From positions 62,001 through 126,000 of the forward strand of contig NW_024104760.1 in NCBI RefSeq assembly GCF_003945595.2: a stretch of 64,000 bases of DNA, written 5' to 3'. The notes under the pieces are model-generated. The model had not been told where the DNA came from, did not search any database, and was given only the letters and a program-made list of their open reading frames with translations. This document shows positions 1-11,298 of this stretch, piece after piece. Numbering within the stretch: position 1 is the stretch's first letter; each line of letters starts with the position of its first letter. The DNA comes from Pipra filicauda. Lineage: Eukaryota > Chordata > Aves > Passeriformes > Pipridae. The position numbers and the translations under genes are program-made.

Positions 1-1385
1 CAGCAAAGGCAGCTCAGCCCCGACCAAACACAGCCCCACTGGAAGGAAATCACGGACTGACAACCCCCGAACCACAAAAAAACCTCATTAATGGCGTTTA
101 TCACATTCGTGAGCACCTGTATTTATTCTCCAAATAAAACCAGCCCTTCGCAGCCGCACATCGCCGTGGCAGCCAGGACAAAACAGGCTTCAAACAGGAA
201 ACGAGGGCTGGAAACAACCGAAGAAAATATCGGGAAATTTCCCCAGGAGCACCGAAGTTGTGTTTTCTTTTCTCCTCCCCCTCAATTTTCCTTTGCCCAG
301 ACAGACACAAAGGCACCCGCCGGGGGCCCGAGGCGCTGGCCCCGGGCTCTGCTGACCGAGGGCACGCTGGGTTCCGCAGTGTAAACACAGCAGTGCCTGA
401 CACAGCCTTAATGAACCCGCGGCCTAATTAAGCCTTGACAAGGGGCGGCAGCTCCTGGCCCTGCTCAGGTGAGCCAGAGGAGGAAGGTGACTCACCAGCC
501 ACATTACAAGGCTGCTGACTCCCAGCAAAACCCTCCCAGGCACCACCCCTGGATTTCACCGCCCCACTGTTTATGTTCAAAGCAGCGAGTGTGACACAGA
601 GCTGGAGCTGGGCATTAACGACCCCGGCTCGGTGTCCTGCTGACAGCAGCGAGGGCAGCCCATGGAACATGGAAATATCCACCCTGGCATGTGCTAAGTG
701 TTTATTAAGGAAAATAAATAAAGAGCTGGCGGAGCCTGCGCTCGTTCCCCGCTGCAGGGAGGCGGCATTCCGAGGACACCAGGTTTCGGGAGCCAGCCTG
801 GCTGTTCCCTGTGTACAGTGTCACTACACACACAGAAATAGTGAAAAATCAAACCCAAGGACCAGGCAGGACTGCCTGGAAAAGCTCTGGCCACATTTCC
901 CGGGGGCCCCTTGCCTCTTCCAGGAGCTATCAGGGGCTCACCCACACTGGGGGAGACCCTGCCCTGAGGGGTCACCCCGTGGGCACTCATGGGGCTTGAG
1001 GGGTCCCTGTGGGGCATGCGTGTCTCCCAAGAGAACCCCAGTCCCCTATGGGGCATAAGGGTTCCCCCCCAGACCCACACATGCCTGTAGCGTACAGAGG
1101 TTTCCACGAGGAACTGGGACATCCCATAGGGAACTGGGGTTGACCCTCGAGGAGCAGAGAGGGCCCCCTCAACTTCCTTCCCGGACCCTGTGGGGCACAG
1201 AGTCCCCTCTTCATCCCTCTCCCCAGCTCCCGTGGAACACAGAAGCCCCTGCCCCCCCTCTTCCTGGCCCCTCCCCAGCCTCCGTAGGACACAGAGGGTC
1301 CCCCCATCCTTCTCCCCATCCCCTGTGGTGCCCAGAGTCCCCCATCCCATGCCCTCCTCAGTCCCTTCCCAGCTCAGTCCCGTGT
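1..1385. other. Probable RAB11FIP1 intron 1 sequence, no gene seen
   Basis: This lies 3' of RAB11FIP1 exon 1 on its coding strand, so it is most simply intron 1 of that gene. I find no second RAB11FIP1 exon and no other exon with matching splice sites. Long open frames run through 694-2235 on the minus strand and 1390-2591 on the plus strand, but they only reflect GC-rich repetitive sequence without stop codons. Confidence 0.5.
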
Positions 1386-1710
1386 TACCTTGTCCCACCT
1401 GATGTGCCGCCCCCGTCCCGTGTCCCCCCTGTCCCCTGTCCCACCTGATGTGTCCTCCCCCGTCCCACCTGTTGTCCCCCCGTCCCACCCGGTGTCCCCC
1501 TCCGTCCCACCCGGTGTCCCCCTCTGCCACCCCCGGTGTCCCCCCCGTCCCACCCGGTGTGTCCCCCTCTGTCCCACCCGGTGTCCCCCCGTCCCCGGTG
1601 TCCCCCCCGTCCACCTGCTGTGTGTCCCCCCCCCCCGTCCCACCCGGTGTCCCCCCCCGTCCCACCCGGTGTGTCCCCCCCCGTCCCACCCGGTGTCCCC
1701 CCCGTCCCAC
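1386..1710. repeat. Minisatellite built on a splice-donor-like unit
   Basis: About eleven copies of a unit containing gtcccacc-ggtgt on the plus strand, plus three variants, with roughly 20-bp spacing and C-tract length variation. Read on the RAB11FIP1 strand each unit resembles CACC(A/G)G followed by GTGGGAC, the same sequence as the real exon 1/intron 1 boundary at 1711. The array starts directly at that boundary and extends into the intron. Confidence 0.85.
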
Positions 1711-2033
1711 CTGGTGTGCCGCCGCCCGCCGTCGTCCCTCAGCGCCGCCAGATCCACCTCCGCCCGGCCCAGGAACTTGTCTGCGCCGGTGAGGGCGCGG
1801 TGCAGGACGGTGAGGCGGAGCGCGGGCCGCGGCGGCAGCTCGAACGTGGCCTCCTCCCGCCACAGCGGCTCCCCCCGGCACCGCTCGGCCACCGACGTGC
1901 GGAACTTGTCGCGGCCCAGCGCCATCACCGCGTACGCGTCGCTGCCGCCGCCGCCCGCCGCCTTGGAGCGCAGCCCCCGCGCCCGCAGCACCGTCACCCG
2001 CGCGTGGGTGGGCGCCCAGCCCGGGGCCGCCAT
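1711..2033 (-). CDS. RAB11FIP1: RAB11FIP1 exon 1 (Rab11 family-interacting protein 1, partial)
   Basis: The first coding exon encodes about 107 residues, starting at the ATG at 2033-2031. It holds most of the N-terminal C2 domain of class I Rab11-FIPs, which binds phospholipid at recycling endosomes; the Rab11-binding domain is at the far C terminus and is not in this window. Readable landmarks are SDAYAVMALG, a WREEATFELP strand and the stretch DKFLGRAEVDL, all close to the human protein. The exon ends CACACCAG followed by a GTGGGA donor at 1710, in the arginine-rich stretch before the usual tryptophan. Later exons lie left of the window. GOT1L1, which separates RAB11FIP1 from ADRB3 in human, is not seen. 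RAB11FIP5 also has this C2 domain, but synteny with ADRB3 and EIF4EBP1 favours RAB11FIP1. Confidence 0.88.
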
Positions 2034-2118
2034 GGCGGGAGCGGGGCCGGGAGTGCGATGGGAATGGGACCGGGACCGGGAGAGGGAGCGGAGCCGCCCG
2101 GTGCGCCCGCCCCGCCCC

Positions 2119-2128
2119 TCTCGCGAGA
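2119..2128. promoter_or_regulatory. TCTCGCGAGA palindrome in RAB11FIP1 promoter
   Basis: A perfect palindromic TCTCGCGAGA lies 86 bp upstream of the RAB11FIP1 start codon in CpG-rich DNA. This motif is known to bind BANP at CpG-island promoters and probably marks the core promoter. A second copy occurs at ASH2L (33087-33096). Confidence 0.6.
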
Positions 2129-2166
2129 GTACGGGGTGGGCGGGGACTGGGAGGGGCGGGGCGCGA

Positions 2167-2810
2167 GTCATGCAGGTGTGCGCAGGTGTGTACAGGTGTG
2201 CGCAGGTGTCGGTACAGGAATGCAGAGATGTGCATGTGTACAGGTGTGTGAGGTTAAAGGTGCGCTCAGGTATTTTTGTGTCCAGGTGTATGGATGTACA
2301 GGTGTGTACAGGTGTGCGCAGGTGTCGGTACAGGAATGCAGAGATGTGCATGTGTACAGGTGTGTGAGGTTAAAGGTGCGCTCAGGTGTTTTTGTGTCCA
2401 GGTGTATGGATGTACAGGTGTGCGCAGGTGTGCACAGGTGTCGGTACAGGGATGCAGGGATGCATGTGACGTTACAGGTGCGCTCAGGTATTTTTGTGTA
2501 CAGGTGTGCACAGGTGTGCGCAGGTGTCGGTACAGGCGCGCAGGGATGTACAGGTGTATGTACTGGGATGTGTGTATGTACAGGTGTGTGACATGTTAAA
2601 GTCACATGTACAGGTGCATGAATGTACAGGTGTGTACAGGGGATGCGCATGTAGCACAGGGGTGCATGAATGGGCATGTGTGTATGTACAGGTGTGTGCA
2701 GGTGTGTGTAGGTACAGGTGTGTGTGTGGCTTTGTGCAGGGGCAGAGCTGCACGTGTCTGCACAGGGCCGGGTGTGGGTGTTTCAGGGGTGCAGAGGTGC
2801 CTGTGAGCAC
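2167..2810. repeat. TG-rich satellite with nested periodicity
   Basis: The sequence is built from acaggtgtgt / gcgcaggtgt decamer-like blocks, organised into a higher-order unit. The marker aggttaaagg recurs at 2251 and 2367 (116 bp apart), with a decayed third copy near 2471. It lies just upstream of the RAB11FIP1 CpG promoter. All frames over it that encode Cys/Val/Thr-rich peptides are repeat translations, not genes. Confidence 0.85.
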
Positions 2811-2984
2811 AGCCAGGTGCGTGTCCAGGGGTCCAGGTGAGGGGGGCTGTGGGGTACCAGTGCATGCAGGAGTGTGTGGGGCTGAGCGGGCCAACCTGTG
2901 CTGGCACTGGCTCCATCCCTTTACCTGTTTGCTCCAAAAAGTCAATCTCACAGGAGAAATGCCATTTCCAAAACATGGGACTCG

Positions 2985-2990
2985 TTTAAT
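2985..2990 (-). terminator. Possible PRLHR2 polyadenylation signal (ATTAAA)
   Basis: On the minus strand an ATTAAA hexamer lies about 200 nt past the PRLHR2 stop codon. It is the nearest signal, but the match alone is weak. Confidence 0.3.
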
Positions 2991-3190
2991 GCCCCCTTCC
3001 CACGCTCCCACAGCCCTTTCCTTTCGCTAACACAGAATAATGACAGGAGGGGTCCTGAGGGGCTGGGCACAGAGCTTTGCTCCCTCCTCCTGCCTCACCC
3101 CATCCCCTCTGCTCCCAGCAGCAGGGAAGGCTCTGCCATGCCCGGGATGAGGCACACGCCCTGGAGGGTCCGGGCAGGGGGACCCCGGGC

Positions 3191-4944
3191 TCAGAGCACT
3201 CCACCAGCAGCCCCGCAGCCCTTGGCAGGGCGGATCCTCCTCTTGCAGGAGAAGATCCTGCGGAGCTCCGTGCGGAAGCGGTGGTGGAGCCAGGCGTAGA
3301 GGAAGGGGTTGCAGCAGGAGGAGCTCATGGCGCACCAGTGGCACAGCAGCTGGATGAGCAGGAAGTGGCGCTTGTCGATGAGGTGGATGTCGATGTCCCG
3401 GAGGACGTTGAAGACGTGGATGGGGAGCCAGCAGACGCCGAAGGCCAACACCACCAGCACGATGAGGCGGAAGGTTTTCCTCTTCCTCAGGCGGTCGAAC
3501 TCGGCCTGGCTCTGCGTGGGGTGTCCGGGCACCACCCGGTTCCGCAGCCTCACCGAGATGCACAGGTAGGAGAGGGACACGGCGGAGAGCGGCAGGATGT
3601 AGGTGAGGATCAGGGTGCTGTAGGCGTAGGCCAGGCGCTGCGTCTCCTTCTCCACCCAGAACTCCTCGCAGATGGTGAATCCCTCCTGCCGGAACTCCAC
3701 GTGGTACGTGTGGGCCACGGCGGGGGCCACCAGCCCGCAGGACAGCAGCCAGATGCCCCCCACCACCGAGATGCAGCTGGTGACAGAGATGCGCCTCCTC
3801 AGGGGGTGCAGGGTGGCATAGTACCTGTGGGGAGACACACGGGGAGCCCGAGCCCTCGGAGCATCCCCCTGGGGTGCTCTGGGCTCTGCTGAAGAGCAGA
3901 AAAACACCAGCACTCCTGGGGATGTTCTGAGCCCCCAAGGGCAGCACGGCTGCACCAGCGCTCCAGGCTTCCTCTGCTGTTCCACCCAAACCTTCTTTTT
4001 TTATTATTTTTCTTTTTATTTTTTCCCCTTCCCCTCCTGGTCCTGCCCCACTCCCCCCAAGGCAGAGGTGAACCAGCATAAGAGGCATTGCCTCTGTCCC
4101 CTCAGCATTTGGATCATCTCTGATGAGAGGAGATCTTTATGGAAACACAAATTTTATTAACCCCCCAACCCAGCACACTTCATGTGGCACAAACACAGGG
4201 CCAGGATGCAGGAGGTCTGGGCACAAATTTACCCCAAGTAGGAAAACCAGGGTGCAAACTCCAATGAGCCCTTGTGCCGGGAGCACGGATTGGGATTTCA
4301 GTGGTGACGGCTTCACACAGGGACACGGAACTGCACAGCATTGTTTGCTAATGCCAAACGTCCCCCCTGCGCATCCTCCCCCCAGACCAAGTCCTGGTGC
4401 TAAAGAAAAGGCTGCAGGGATACTCTCAGGGAATCCTCGGGGATTTTCCTTTTCCAGTTTTGAGTGTTTGTCAGTAAACACCCTGAGCTGAGGGAGCAAC
4501 AACCTGAGGAGACCAGGGGGGACAAACACCTGCCGGCACTTACCTGTCAACTGCGATGGCCGTGAGCGTGAAGACGGAGACGTAGACGGTCATGGGCTGC
4601 ATCAGGAAGACAAAGTAGCACAAAAACTTCCCGAAAACCCAGCCCTGGGGGTTGAAGGCGTAGGCCAGGGTGAAGGGCACGCACGTGGCACACATCAGCA
4701 TGTCGGAGAACGCCAGGTTCCCGATGAAGAAGTTGGTGACGTTGTGCATCTTCTTGCTCCTGCAGATGACGTAGAGGAGCAGGTAGTTGCCGAAGATGCC
4801 GACGAGGACGACCAGGGCGTAGCAGGGGATGATGAGGGGTTTGAAGGACTGGATGAGCTGCACCCCGGTGAACTGGGCGCTGGCGTTGGAGCGGTTCTGC
4901 AGGGCCAGCTCGTAGGTGGTGACGTTGGCCCCGTCCCCCTCCAT
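3191..4944 (-). CDS. PRLHR2: Prolactin-releasing peptide receptor 2-like GPCR
   Basis: A two-exon class A receptor: exon 1 at 4944-4544, exon 2 at 3824-3191, giving 344 residues. The intron falls inside the DRY box (DR|Y), with an AG/GTAAGT donor and a CACAG acceptor. Seven membrane spans are readable. Landmarks are the [10 protein letters not shown]1, [13 protein letters not shown]2, WVFGKFLC before TM3, [22 protein letters not shown] in TM6 and [12 protein letters not shown] in TM7. N-glycosylation sites occur near residues 7 and 17. These match PRLHR (GPR10) more than NPY receptors; the family is Gq/Gi-coupled and binds RF-amide peptides. The start was placed at MEGDGAN because it fits the family length; an in-frame ATG at 5082 would add 46 residues. 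Birds have a second PrRP receptor; this locus beside ADRB3 mirrors PRLHR near ADRB1 in human. Confidence 0.85.
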
Positions 4945-7900
4945 GGCTGCGGCTGAGCCCCTCTGTGTGCAGGCAGGTGAGAAACCCCCCGTCTCAGCAC
5001 TCCAAAATCTGACAGCTGCAGGGTTCAGGTGTCCACAGGGCACGTCCTGCTCCTCATCACAGCACAGGACCCTGCCTGGCACCCGGGGAGGCTCCTCAGG
5101 AGAGCAGCTTCATCCCATGGGCTCCTGGGGAGGGAAAAGGAAAACCGGACTCAGATAAGGAGCATTGCCACAAGGAGCCCTGCAGGAGGGATGCCAGCCC
5201 CGGGGTCACAGCGATCACAGATCAGGGAAGGAGAGGAAAAGGAGAAAAGCAGCAGGACCCCAGGCTGTAGGGAAGGACTTACCAAAATGTGGGCTCATCC
5301 ACACCCCTTTAACCGAAGTGTCCGCAGCAATCCTGCCCCAGCCCGGCAGCACCGGGGGGCATCTGCCGGCCGGAGGGAAGGGGAAGCAGCAGCTGAGCCA
5401 GAAAACAGCTCCCAGTGTTTCTGGAAATGACAAAGGACGTTAATGGATAAGTGAATAAAGGCGCTCTGCGACTCCTGCGCTGCCTCGTGCGCCTGCAGCC
5501 GCTCGCCCAGCCCCGAGCAGGTGAGCTGGGCTCTCCTGCAGCACCGAGCCTGTGGGGCTGCTGGGACTCTCCACCGGGGTGTTTCACAGACCCTGTCGTG
5601 GTCCTGCCAAAAGCGAGGTCCAGGTTTTCGTGGCACCAGCCATGAAGGGGATGAGATGGGATAGGGGCAAGGAGGGAACCCAGGGGCAGAAATGAGACCA
5701 GCCCTGGGAGACAGGTCCCTGCCACCCTGGGCTGCTTCCCACAGACAGCTGGGAGCACAGGCAGCACCCTTCCTCACCACCAGCACTCACCTCCGGACCC
5801 CTGCCCGATACAGCCCTCGTCCCTCAGCTGCTCCCGCTCCCTCTGCCCCTCCTTCTCTCCTGCACTGAGTCATCTCATCACCCGCTGCTCTTCAACTCTC
5901 ATTTCCTGGGCTATTTCCATAGATTATCTCCGGCTCTCTCCCAGCACAGGACTTGCCCCCCTGTTTATTTCTCTGTGTACCAGACATTGTTTCACCCTTA
6001 AGCCCTCACGTACCTGATCCACGAGGACTGAAGCTCACGTGGCAGATTTTGGAAGCCCCAGATGGAGAGCTGCCCCAGCCACACTTTCATTATATGTCCC
6101 AGCAGCCCCTCAAAAGCTCCACACTCCAAACTTGCATTAACTGGGTTTTCAAACCGACTCCCTCACACCCTGTCTGCTTCATCCCTGAGACGCACTCAGA
6201 GGCAGACTCGGAATAAAGTCCCTCTGGTCAAGTGTTTGCTGCTGAATCAAAGCGACACAACCAACCAGCCCTCTTCTTTGTTCTGCTCAGGGAGGGACTT
6301 TGCCAGGCAAGCATCAGCAGGGAAAAATTCCCCCCATAAAAAAATTACTGTGCGCAGGAGCCTCCCCCAAGACACATCCTCAGCCCCCATCTCAACTGGA
6401 GGGAGTTTGACTTACTTTAATTTATTGCAATTAAAACAATCACTATGTTAACTATCATGGCATGGGTGTTGAAACAGTGGAAAATGTAAATATTTCAAAG
6501 GCATTCAGGGAAATGCTTCCTCCTGCCCTTTCTTTGCTTGGATAACGGGGGGCTCAACTGGACACCCGAGGAATTTATTGGAGTGCTCAAGTTTCACTAT
6601 TTAACCCTCACGTGATTAATTGGGTGCTCATGGGTGAGCTGATGGGGTGCTCATGCATCAAATAATTGGTCACTTATGCACAAAAGGGCATTCCTGCATT
6701 TATTAATTGGAATTTGCTGGTGCAAAAAGGCAGGAGAGGCCGAGCTGTGCCTGGGGGAGCTGAGGGGACCGGCCCCAAGCAGGGGGAGGCACGAACAGCT
6801 GTGCCCAGGGTCTCACCCAGCTCATTTCAGGCTTTGGGGTGAGGCTGGGAACGTCTGGAGGACAGTGGCTGCCACGTGCCCCCCTCACAGTGGGGTGACA
6901 TCCCTGCCCTGGGTGGGCACAGCACCAGCCCCACACCGTGTGCCGGGGGGTCATATCCTGCACTGGGGGCTCAGTGCCTCCGTGGGCAGGGGTGCAGCCC
7001 CACCCGCTCAGTTGGTGCCTGTTTGGTCTCCATGGCATTGAGACTTGGCCATTAATTACCTGGCAGTTACCATGGTTATGCCAAAGCCCTCCTGGAGACG
7101 CTGTCGGGCAGGATGGGGTGGACGTGCCGCTGCCAGGGGCTGTGGGAAGGGGGACCAGGGCATCCCCCCAAAGCACCCACCCTTCCTGCTGCTGGGGCTC
7201 CACCAGCTCCCACAGGGTCTCTGTGCTGTCCCACAGCCCAGGATCCAGCACAGGGGTCACAGCTGAGTGGGGTGACAGCTCTGGCTCCCTCAGCTCAGCT
7301 CTGGCATTTTCTATTACAAGTTGGGAAAAATCAAAACCCAGAGCCACGTGCTCCCTTCCCAGCCCATCCTCCTGCAGGTCCAGGGCTCCCCTTGAACTCA
7401 GCCTCCCTGCCAGCTAGTGGCAGGCATAGAATGGATTTGGGCAATTTTCTCAATTAGGAGTTTTAATGACATTATTTCAGCAGCTGTATTTCCCTGCACT
7501 GCCACGAAGGACTGGGTCCTGTTGATCCCAACAGGCACACTGGAGAGATTCCTCCTGGAACAAAAGGACCATTAGCCGGGAGCTGGCAGGATAACTCGTG
7601 CCAGGGCTGTGCAGGGCATTGTGTCCTACCTGAGGAGGCAGAGCCACAGCACAGTGCAGCCTTCCTCCTCCAGACATGCTGGAGCTGGGAGAGGCCCCAA
7701 GCCCCCTGTCCTGGCAGCAGCCCACAGCTCCCCAGGGGCTACTCACTGGGACCTCTGCCCAGCCCAGCATCACAGAGGCACACGTGGAATAGGTTTTCCC
7801 AAGAGGAGGCAGGGAGGGAGGGACAGGAGAGCAGGTGACACGGGAGCACCAGAGCACAGTCCAGACTGACTCCAGGGTATCTGCACTTCCTATTATTATC

Positions 7901-8112
7901 ACAATAAAAGGGGGGGGAAAAAAGCATTTCTGCAAACATGGGAGGAATGGAGGGGGCCAGAGAGGAGACAAGGAATGACACTCAAAGCCCAGACAGTTTG
8001 TGTCCCTCTGCAAGGATCTGTTGCATTTGGCACAGGGCACTGGCAGGTCCTGGCAAGGGGTGTCCCCACCGTCACACCAGCTCCACTCAGAACTCTCTGA
8101 GCTGCCCCTGTT
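4945..8112. other. Intergenic DNA between PRLHR2 and NPM2
   Basis: About 3.2 kb of mostly unique GC-rich sequence with an AT-richer patch at 6400-6720. It presumably contains the PRLHR2 promoter and the NPM2 3' untranslated region. On the minus strand possible poly(A) hexamers sit at 7462-7467 (ATTAAA) and 6699-6704 (AATAAA). I see no convincing exon or mobile element. Confidence 0.5.
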
Positions 8113-9213
8113 CTATGATCCCCCATCATCATCCTCATCTCCTGCGTCTTCCTCCAAGAGCTCTTCCTCCTCGGCTTCGGAGCTGGCATCGTCTTCCACT
8201 GGGGAGAGAAGAGGCAGGGCTGCAGCAGGGGTGGCCCTGACCCACCGAGGGGGGTGAAAAATCCCACCCCAGGAGTGGCAACACGGACACCCTCCCACCC
8301 CACAGCAGCAGAGCAGGGAAACTGGCACAGACCCCCTTGCCCAGCCCACAACTGCCAGCAAACACCAGTTGCCCCCTGAGTAGCCCTCCCTGCAACCCTG
8401 GGGCAAAGCAGGGAGCACGAGCTGCCACAAAAGCTGCCGTGGGACCCCACGTGCCCACCCTGACCCCGCAGCTCGGTGACACTCACGAGTGACTCGCTGC
8501 CCGCTGAGATAGACTGGCCCAGCCCCACACTGGAGCACGAAGGTGACGGGAGGGACCAGCTCCAGAGCTTTGAGGCTGATCTGCAAAGAGACAGAGCTCA
8601 GAGACATCCCCCCCGCCGAGCCCAGCCCGAGGTGATGTTGTCATCCCAGAGGCAGCGGCTGCCCTTACCATGGGCAGCACCGAGCTCCGCAGCGCCGCGA
8701 TGGGCACCGGCCTGTGCTCCCCGGAGGCGTTTTTGGAGTCCACAGCCACCACGTGCAGCTCGTCCCTGGCGTCAGCCCCCAGGCAGATCTGCGGGGCCGA
8801 GCAGAGAGCCCGTGGCAGGGATCCGCCGGCCGGGGCTGCGGCAGCTCCTCAGCAGGGCTCGGATCTCACCGTTCTCAGCAGCACCAGGTGCTCCAAGAAG
8901 TCATCGCCCTCCTTCACCACGCAGCTCCGGGCACCCGTGCCCAGCTGGCAGCCTGGGGGACACGGCACGGTCTGGGCGTGCACAGGCTGCCCCCGCACAG
9001 AAACAAAGGGGAGGCTTTCCCAGGGGGACACTCCAAGGGAAAAGGGGAATCACGCCCAGCCTGGCTGCCTGCAGAGCACAGCCACTGTCCCCCCACTCGC
9101 TCCTGCCACCAGGTGCCCCCAGCGCACCCCGGGGCTCACAGCTCCCTACCCCACAGCTCAGCCACGGGCCGCTCCTCCGACAGCAGCCGGGAGAAGGGAA
9201 GCGAGGTGTCCAT
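8113..9213 (-). CDS. NPM2: Nucleoplasmin, NPM2-type, short form
   Basis: Five exons join in frame: 9213-9150, 8952-8870, 8788-8669, 8580-8487 and 8198-8113, encoding 148 residues. The nucleoplasmin core is clear: AELWGCQL, EHLVLLRTICLG, PIAALRSSVLPM and LVPPVTFVLQCG followed by AGPVYLSGQ. These form the pentamer-building beta sandwich of a histone H2A-H2B chaperone used in eggs. An acidic tract then follows and the reading ends at GGS. Human NPM2 is 214 residues and continues into a basic nuclear-localisation tail, which is absent here. The last exon contains no GT dinucleotide before its stop, so a missed conventional donor is unlikely. NPM3 is the alternative name; the ICLG and VLPM segments and synteny with other 8p genes favour NPM2. 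Confidence 0.75.
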
Positions 9214-10600
9214 CCCCCACGGCAGATCTGACACCGCTGACCAGCTCCCGTGGGACAAACAGCAGAGAAAACAGCAGAGAAAACAGAGAACACAGCACCC
9301 AGAGAGCAGCAAGGACCCGCCACGGCACCGGCGGCTGATAAAGGGAAGGGGGATCCCAGGGAGGTGAAAGCTGGGAATGCAGTGCAGGTGACACCAATGC
9401 ACCCACCAACCCCTCACACCCCCCCAGCAGCACCTACAGCCCATCTGAGCCCCCTTTAGCTTGATTAGAGATGAGGCCACCAGTCCTGCCAGGGGGGACC
9501 TGCAGAGCCCTGGGCCCCCATTCCCTGGGCCAGCCCCCCCTTGCCTCTGCTGTTTGGGGAGTCACTCACTGACACTGGGCTCTTGAGGGGGGTAAAGAAC
9601 ACCTCGTGGGCTGCTTTAAACTGCGTGGGAGGATGAGGCCAAAGGGGCTGGGGGGCACAGAACCTGTTTGTGCTTGGGGACAGCTGCTGGGATCAGAAAT
9701 GAGCCCCCTGAGAGCCACCACTAGAGCTACCAGACTAGGGTCTGAGGCTTTGAAATGGCTACACTTGCCACGAGCTGCTTTTATTCTCTTTATTTAGTGA
9801 TTTCATCCTTGCAGGGTGTTAAAAGCAAAACACACCAGGGGAGGATCCCGGCAGGGCAGACCCTGTGGCACCCTGGTTCCCGTGCAGAAGCTGGGATTTC
9901 CCTGGCACCAGGAGGTGGCACTGGGCACCTCTGTCAGCTCTGCCTGCCCTTTCAGGGTGTGAGGACGTGTGGCAGGGCTGGGGGCTGGCATCATGGCACG
10001 CCTAGGGCCTGGCTTTTCTCTGCCAGGCACAGCCCCTGGAAAGGGGGATGCACCCCCTGAGCCTCAGGTAGCCCCCCAGGAGCACATGGACAGCACCCCT
10101 CTGCTTGGGATGGACTTGGAGGCATCGCAGAGATTCACAGGTTTATTTCACACAGCAAGGGGGAGACAAACCAGGACAAAACCTGTACAGTCACTGTGAC
10201 TTATTTACACCAACTCACGTGGGGGGGGCAGGGCACGTCTGTGCACGTGTGGGACAAGAATCCACCTCCCATCCCATCCCCGAGCAGCACAGACAGGGAC
10301 ACCTGCCCCAAATGAGAGGGAGGAACTGGAGGAGACCTGACGAGGTCATAATTCCCTGGTTTGGGAAGTCCTTTGTGCTCAGAGCTCCCCTCACTCCCCT
10401 GAGCCCTTCCTCTGCCTAAGGCATCGCTTTGGCTCCCAGGATCGCACCCAGCCCTGGAATGCAGCAGCTAGGGCAGGGATGGAAATCCTTGGAAGGGCTT
10501 GTGCATGCAGGAGGCTCTCCTCCCTTCCAGATGGACTGTCTGAAGCTGGCTGAGCCCAGGGCGACTGGGCCGTTCATTCTTCAAGAGAGCAGAGCTGCCA

Positions 10601-10780
10601 GTCTCCACATCCCAATGCCAGCATCCATATCCCACTGCCAGCATCCACATCCCACTGTCAGTGTCCACATCCCACTGTCAGTGTCCACATCCCACTGTCA
10701 GTGTCCACGTCCCACTGCCAGTGTCCACGTCCCACTGCCAGTGTCCACGTCCCACTGCCAGTGTCCATGTCCCACTGCCA
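10601..10780. repeat. 20-bp minisatellite, nine units
   Basis: Nine head-to-tail 20-bp units of the form gtgtccac(a/g)tcccactg(c/t)ca fill exactly 180 bp with no indels. The first two units are the most diverged. Open frames through it on both strands are artefacts of the 20-bp period. Confidence 0.95.
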
Positions 10781-11230
10781 GCCATGCCAGGAACACTCCG
10801 GGTGGGAGCTTGTCCCCTGTCCACACATCCCCAAGGCTGTGCTGCCCCTGGGCAAGCAGCTCCAGAGCTTTTACCCAACTCCAGGTCTCCAGCACCAATG
10901 GCCCAGAGGAGCCAGTGCTGTCCCAAAACCAGCAGCATTCCCGAGGAAGATCCCCCTCCTCTCCAGGTCAGTGCATGCACCGGAGGGTCCTTCCAGCACC
11001 GTCACCCCTGGTGCTGCTTCTCCGTCCCCAGCCCTGCAAAAAGAGGGTGGGAGTGACACAGGGTCACCCACCGGGCTCGGCTGGGGACAGGGACCCACGG
11101 CCACCACCCCAGCAGGCACGGAGAGGGATCCAGGAGCACCACGCACAAGGGGCTGGCCGCGGGCTGCACTCCCCGGGGAGGGCAGAGGAGAGGCCGGAGG
11201 GGTGATGGCCCGGCCGGGGGAAACACTCAC

Positions 11231-11298
11231 TCTCCTCCCAGCTCTCGGCTGCTCCCGGTCAGACGGACGGACCCGCGGGCGTGTCTCTGCCGGCAAAC
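11231..11298 (-). other. Candidate noncoding exon, 68 nt
   Basis: On the minus strand an acceptor (CTCTATTCCAG) at 11299 and a strong donor (GTGAGT at 11230-11225) bound 68 nt of CpG-rich sequence. It could be an NPM2 5' untranslated exon or an ADRB3 3' untranslated exon. No recognisable protein is encoded in any frame. Confidence 0.3.

Noticed and set aside
694..2235. 513-codon minus-strand open frame
   Set aside because: It runs through RAB11FIP1 exon 1 out of intron sequence and a Gly/Thr/Asp-coding minisatellite. The stop-free run is a repeat effect; the exon 1 donor at 1711 interrupts it.
1390..2591. Long plus-strand frames of 325-351 codons
   Set aside because: They are antisense to RAB11FIP1 exon 1 and continue into the TG satellite; the peptides are low-complexity translations of repeats.
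10429..11205. 258-codon plus-strand frame with a His/Cys/Pro repeat
   Set aside because: The repeat is the 20-bp minisatellite read in frame; no splice structure or family similarity.
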